From an uncultured Bacilli bacterium (GTDB taxonomy: Bacteria > Bacillota_I > Bacilli_A > RF39 > UBA660): 19,159 nucleotides of DNA. Both the position numbers and the translations under genes were made by a program. The stretch is from assembly GCA_947631135.1 (NCBI GenBank), contig CANRKE010000016.1, positions 1 to 19,159 on the forward strand. Reading direction: 5' to 3'. This document shows positions 16,486-19,159 of this stretch, piece after piece. Numbering within the stretch: the stretch's first letter is position 1; every line of letters starts with the position of its first letter. The notes under the pieces are model-generated. The model was not told the DNA's origin. It did no database searches and saw only the letters and a program-made list of their open reading frames with translations.

Positions 16486-17530
16486 ATTGTTGCTCTAAAC
16501 ATTTCTCTAAAGTAATATTTAATGATTTAAGAAATTCTTGTAATTCAATATTTGTATTATATGTTATATAACTATTATCATTACTATCTTTTATATAATA
16601 TGGCCCTATAGGATTTTCCTCATATTTATCTACACTATTAATAATTTTTGTTATATCATAATTATATATACCTGTTTTTGGAATTATTTTTTTATTATTT
16701 GTACTAAAAGTATAATAATATTCATAAGTATTATCACTATATAAATATAAAGAAGGTGTCATACAATCAATCCCATCATAAGTAATAGTATACATTAATT
16801 TTGGTTCATTTTGTATATCTTTTAAATAAGACTCTTTATTTTCTATAATACTATTAATTATATTTATTTCATATTTTATTAATGAACTTTTATGTATAAA
16901 ATTACTATTTATATCTTTTACTTCTTTTTCAATATAATTATTTAATATATCTAAATTTTTTTCTGAAAAGTTAATAGAATAAGTATCAATTTTAACAATA
17001 TCATAATCTTTCATCTTTAATTTCTTTACTAAAATTGATTTATCATCCTTGAAATATATATCATAAGTTAAACTATCACTTTTTTCATATTCCAATTTAT
17101 ATTTGTATTCTTCTACATTTGTTTCAAAAAAATATTCTCCTAGTAATAATCCTTGTATTACTTTTTTTTGGTATTTATCTAGTTCACTTTCATTTATTTC
17201 TATATTATTTGTGTTAGTTGTTAAAAAGTTACTATCAATAAATTTTTTTAATTTATCCATATTTTCTTTTGAATAATTGTATTCTTCTTTTTTAGGTTCT
17301 GATTCATCACAATCTACCGCACTACAAAAATTCGTTTTAATTATTTCTACGGTGTCATTATATATATTTATTTCACTTTTTGATCCAGGTACACCATTAT
17401 CATAATAAGTTAATTTATATATGATATTCTTTTCTTGTATTATTTTATTATAAATAATAACCCAAAATAGTCCTACTACTATTAAAGATAATATTACAAT
17501 TAAAATTATTAATACTGTTTTATTTTTCAT
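16484..17530 (-). CDS. Membrane-anchored extracytoplasmic protein, unknown function
   Basis: 348 residues. One N-terminal membrane helix (about 5-27), then an exported domain rich in Lys, Asn, Tyr and Asp. The conspicuous early segment YKLTYYDNGVPGSKSEINIY leads into a Cys pair (FCSAVDCDESEP, Cys69 and Cys74) that may form a disulfide outside the membrane. A second related-looking half begins near YTITYDGIDCMTPSLYLYSD and has YNYDITKIINSV, echoing YNYSKENMDKLKKF of the first half, so an internal duplication is possible. GGAG lies about eight bases before ATG, and an extended -10 (TGATATAAT) is present further upstream. It converges on the sigma cassette and shares terminators with it. I recall similar hypothetical proteins in Bacillota but know no function. 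Confidence 0.72.
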   Translation of the reverse strand: MKNKTVLIILIVILSLIVVGLFWVIIYNKIIQEKNIIYKLTYYDNGVPGSKSEINIYNDTVEIIKTNFCSAVDCDESEPKKEEYNYSKENMDKLKKFIDSNFLTTNTNNIEINESELDKYQKKVIQGLLLGEYFFETNVEEYKYKLEYEKSDSLTYDIYFKDDKSILVKKLKMKDYDIVKIDTYSINFSEKNLDILNNYIEKEVKDINSNFIHKSSLIKYEINIINSIIENKESYLKDIQNEPKLMYTITYDGIDCMTPSLYLYSDNTYEYYYTFSTNNKKIIPKTGIYNYDITKIINSVDKYEENPIGPYYIKDSNDNSYITYNTNIELQEFLKSLNITLEKCLEQQ

Positions 17531-17551
17531 TTTAACACTCCTATCCTATAT

Positions 17552-17560
17552 ATTATATCA
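17552..17560 (-). promoter_or_regulatory. Extended -10 promoter for the gene at 16484-17530
   Basis: On the minus strand this reads TGATATAAT, a TG extended -10. Upstream at 17-bp spacing there is only ATAAAA, a poor -35. The TG motif may compensate. The surrounding 14 bases (17552-17565) are identical to those at the GNAT gene promoter. Confidence 0.5.
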
Positions 17561-17651
17561 TGTATTTATTATTTTTTTATTTAAATTTATATAATCTTAT
17601 TAAAGAAAGAAAATAAAAACTATGTTTGCATAAATTTAAATAAGTGAGATT

Positions 17652-17774
17652 ATGCAAATAACAAGTACATATGGTGAAAATAGTAAAACTTTACAAAAAA
17701 TTATAGAACATTTTTTAATCATATTTTATAATGATAATATTTCTGAAAATAAAAAAAAGAAGAAAAAGGATTAA
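17652..17774 (+). CDS. Possible 40-codon small protein, or a chance ORF
   Basis: ATG 17652 to TAA 17772-17774 gives 40 residues with the plausible helical core SKTLQKIIEHFLIIFYNDNI and a lysine-rich tail (KKKKKKD). The upstream ribosome binding site is weak (AAGTGAG only a few bases before ATG), and there is no clear promoter. It sits in a region of gene decay and is in the same frame as the surface-protein remnant that follows its stop. I do not recognise it. Confidence 0.3.
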   Translation: MQITSTYGENSKTLQKIIEHFLIIFYNDNISENKKKKKKD

Positions 17775-17954
17775 AAAAACAATTTACACTTTGAATTATA
17801 TAGTTGTATGAATTGGATCACCTGGTTTAGATGCTCTAAAAATAATATGTCATATTCAAATATGACAAGTGGTAATAATGTAATAACTGCTAGTAATCCT
17901 GGTATATATAAAATATACTATAAAACGTTATTCTCATCTTCAACTGAAAATTAA
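17775..17954 (+). pseudogene. Remnant of a surface/pilin-like protein, Ig-like part
   Basis: An open stretch of about 59 codons with no start reads MNWITWFRCSKNNMSYSNMT, then SGNNVITASNPGIYKIYYKT, then LFSSSTEN, and meets TAA at 17952-17954. In the same frame after that stop it reads IIVSVHDN, which looks like the natural continuation of an Ig-like strand, so the stop is probably a point lesion. The GIYKIYYK pattern is common in the repeats of exported proteins related to the left-edge gene. With the fragment at 18751-18870 it looks like the remains of one gene. Confidence 0.45.
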
Positions 17955-18031
17955 ATTATTGTATCTGTACATGATAATGATAATAAAAATAAAATTAAAA
18001 GATTTAAATATTTAATATCATTTATATATTT

Positions 18032-18607
18032 TTATTTTATATTTTTATTTTTAATATAATTTCCATTAAACTCATTTTCTAAGATATCCATACCTAATCT
18101 ATCATAATATTTACCATTTATAAATATTGAATCTCTAAAATATCTTGCATCTTTAAATCCACATTTTAAGTAACATTTATGAGCTCTTTCATTTATAGAA
18201 AATACATCTAAAAATATACTGTGTAAATTAAGATAATTAAATCCATAATCTAATATTAAATTTATTGATTCTTCTCCATAGCCATTACCTCTAAATTTTG
18301 CGTCACCAATAAATATTCCTAATTCAGCATTTCTATTTACATGATTTAATTTTAATAAACTTATTGTTCCTATTAATTTATCTGTTTTTAATTCAACAAT
18401 ATTAAAATTTATATTTTTATTATCTTTTGCCGTGTTTAATAACCACTCTTTTTCACTTATATATGTCGTTATTTGAGAAGTTCGTGCAGTATAATCAGTA
18501 ATTTCAAAATCATTCATCCATTCTGTAAATTTTTCTATTTCTTCATCTGACGCTCCCATGGGGGATAAATATATTCTTTCTCCTATTAATTTTTTAATAT
18601 ACTTCAT
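18032..18607 (-). CDS. GNAT family N-acetyltransferase (RimJ/RimL-like)
   Basis: 191 residues. The fold order is that of RimJ/RimL-type enzymes: the opening GERIYLSPM, a helical substrate segment (DEEIEKFTEWMNDFEITDYT), the strand KLIGTISLLKLNHVNRNAEL, then motif A with the acetyl-CoA pyrophosphate loop RGNGYG (106-111), ESINLILDYGFNYLNLHSIF and the C-terminal NERAHKCYLKCGF. It would transfer acetyl from acetyl-CoA to a protein N-terminus or a small amine; the substrate cannot be told. The tail (NGNYIKNKNIK) is short and basic. AGGA lies eight bases before ATG, and a good promoter precedes it. The gene sits on the opposite strand between two remnants of a surface protein gene, suggesting it arrived during or after that gene's decay. 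Confidence 0.88.
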   Translation of the reverse strand: MKYIKKLIGERIYLSPMGASDEEIEKFTEWMNDFEITDYTARTSQITTYISEKEWLLNTAKDNKNINFNIVELKTDKLIGTISLLKLNHVNRNAELGIFIGDAKFRGNGYGEESINLILDYGFNYLNLHSIFLDVFSINERAHKCYLKCGFKDARYFRDSIFINGKYYDRLGMDILENEFNGNYIKNKNIK

Positions 18608-18646
18608 AATATCATTCCTTTCTATAAATAATGTTTTGTTTGATAC

Positions 18647-18675
18647 ATTATATCATGTATACTTTTAAATGTAAA
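18647..18675 (-). promoter_or_regulatory. Promoter of the GNAT acetyltransferase gene
   Basis: On the minus strand TTTACA (18670-18675) is followed after 17 bp by TATAAT (18647-18652) with an upstream TG (TGATATAAT). This is the best sigma-A-type promoter in the window and lies about 40 bases before the start codon. Confidence 0.7.
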
Positions 18676-18750
18676 TTATAAAATGGTTTTAAAAACAAAA
18701 GGTTTAATAATATAAAATTTAATAAAAAAGAAAGATTATTCTTACAATAG

Positions 18751-18870
18751 GAAATAAATTTTTTCACAATCGACACAACTATTGATATTGTATCAGTCTT
18801 AAATTTAAAATCTGATATATTGTTTACTCAAGGTAATAGAACTAGAGATGATCCATACATTTTAAAATAA
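18751..18870 (+). pseudogene. Remnant of a surface/pilin-like protein, C-terminal end
   Basis: Forty in-frame positions end at TAA 18868-18870. They carry the C-terminal signature SVLNLKSDILFTQGNRTRDDPYIL, the equivalent of PVLNLRKDITFTKGVGTKEDPYTI at the end of the left-edge gene. The two DNA copies share 13 identical bases (1173-1185 and 18796-18808). A TAG at 18748-18750 closes the frame upstream. The terminator after it is intact, as expected for the true 3' end of a lost gene. Confidence 0.6.
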
Positions 18871-18874
18871 AATT

Positions 18875-18909
18875 AAAAATATCATAATGTTAAAAGTTAT
18901 GGTATTTTT
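18875..18909 (+). terminator. Terminator left behind by the decayed surface gene
   Basis: A 13-bp stem (18875-18887 with 18897-18909, one wobble pair) with a 9-nt loop and a T-rich 3' side, starting five bases after the remnant's stop codon. Confidence 0.65.
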
Positions 18910-18956
18910 ATGTTTTTATCAAAAAAATAAAAAAATTGAAAAAAAATTAAATACTT

Positions 18957-18983
18957 TTGACAATTTTTTTAGAATAATATATT
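18957..18983 (+). promoter_or_regulatory. Probable promoter of the nuclease/transposase-like gene
   Basis: A perfect TTGACA at 18957-18962. The -10 is less certain: TATATT (18978-18983) at 15-bp spacing or TATTAG at 17 bp. The leader to ATG 19044 contains a 7-bp inverted repeat and AGGAGG at 19029-19034. Confidence 0.5.
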
Positions 18984-19021
18984 AGGGAGTAGTTTTTTAA
19001 TATATTTTTTTTCGCCCTAAT
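18981..19021 (+). repeat. Inverted repeat in the leader of the nuclease-like gene
   Basis: ATTAGGG (18981-18987) and CCCTAAT (19015-19021) are perfect complements around a T-rich 27-nt interval. These G/C runs stand out in the AT-rich surroundings. It could be an mRNA stem just ahead of the ribosome binding site or a protein-binding site overlapping the start of transcription. Confidence 0.4.
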
Positions 19022-19043
19022 TATATAGAGGAGGATGAGATTT

Positions 19044-19159
19044 ATGACTGAAGAAAAAACTTATATTACTTTGAAGTTTGATCTTATGTTCAAACGTATA
19101 TTTGGTGATCCTAATGATCTAGGACCTATAAGAAGATTCTTAAAGGAGGTGTTAAATAT
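19044..19159 (+). CDS. Rpn/PD-(D/E)XK nuclease-transposase family protein, 5' part
   Basis: The first 38 codons before the window ends. ITLKFDLMFKRIFGDPNDLG followed by PIRRFLKEVLN matches the N-terminal signature of the Rpn / PD-(D/E)XK transposase-like family (the D-x-x-F-K-x-I-F-G pattern followed by a helix leading to L-N). These proteins carry a restriction-like nuclease fold and promote RecA-independent recombination in the studied Rpn proteins. The catalytic residues lie beyond the window, so activity cannot be judged. The start is set by AGGAGG at 19029-19034, nine bases upstream. Such genes are often multicopy in Bacillota and may mark a recombination-active edge. Confidence 0.75.
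   Translation, partial: MTEEKTYITLKFDLMFKRIFGDPNDLGPIRRFLKEVLN

Overview
The window is extremely AT-rich, with A/T-ending codons throughout. It uses the standard bacterial code: Trp is TGG, and TGA is a stop at 14459-14461. Ribosome binding sites are Bacillota-like (AGGAGG and AAGGAGG). No taxon can be fixed from sequence alone. An AT-rich, probably uncultured member of the Bacillota (a Bacilli or Erysipelotrichia/RF39-like gut lineage) is the best guess. True mycoplasmas that read TGA as Trp are excluded.

Layout. Positions 1-1253 hold the 3' part of a surface/pilin-like protein gene with an apparent one-base frameshift, closed by a terminator near 1284-1307. Positions 1407-15153 are one tightly packed plus-strand operon of 11 genes. 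In order these are: an acidic, probably disordered cytoplasmic protein; a 1791-residue membrane-anchored extracytoplasmic protein with many FN3-like domains; a 481-residue smaller relative; an F-type c-like proteolipid; a b-delta-like stalk fusion; alpha; gamma; beta; a short epsilon; a five-helix membrane protein; and a third, 231-residue relative of the anchored proteins. Positions 15217-16375 hold an ECF-type sigma factor with an overlapping partner gene. On the minus strand lie a membrane-anchored protein of unknown function (16484-17530) and a GNAT acetyltransferase (18032-18607). Around the acetyltransferase are decayed plus-strand remnants of a surface protein like the one at the left edge. 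The window ends in the first 38 codons of an Rpn/PD-(D/E)XK-type nuclease-transposase protein.

Main point. The operon encodes a complete-looking F1 motor: alpha and beta keep the P-loops, catalytic Glu, arginine finger and DELSEED-like lever, and gamma, epsilon and a b-delta-like stator are present. The c-subunit homologue, however, has Ser where the ion-carrying Glu/Asp of helix 2 should be and no other acid in its membrane helices. No recognisable subunit a is present. Instead the operon carries three paralogous single-span proteins that expose a shared head domain, two of them with Asn/Asp-rich spacers and FN3-like arms. The simplest reading is an ATP-driven rotary or mechanical machine that no longer pumps ions and passes motion or force to extracytoplasmic proteins. 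This is conceptually like the F1-like X0 ATPases of mycoplasmas (gliding in M. mobile, and the cluster linked to MIB-MIP), but it has a different gene set and retains a c-like ring protein. Its biological output is unknown.
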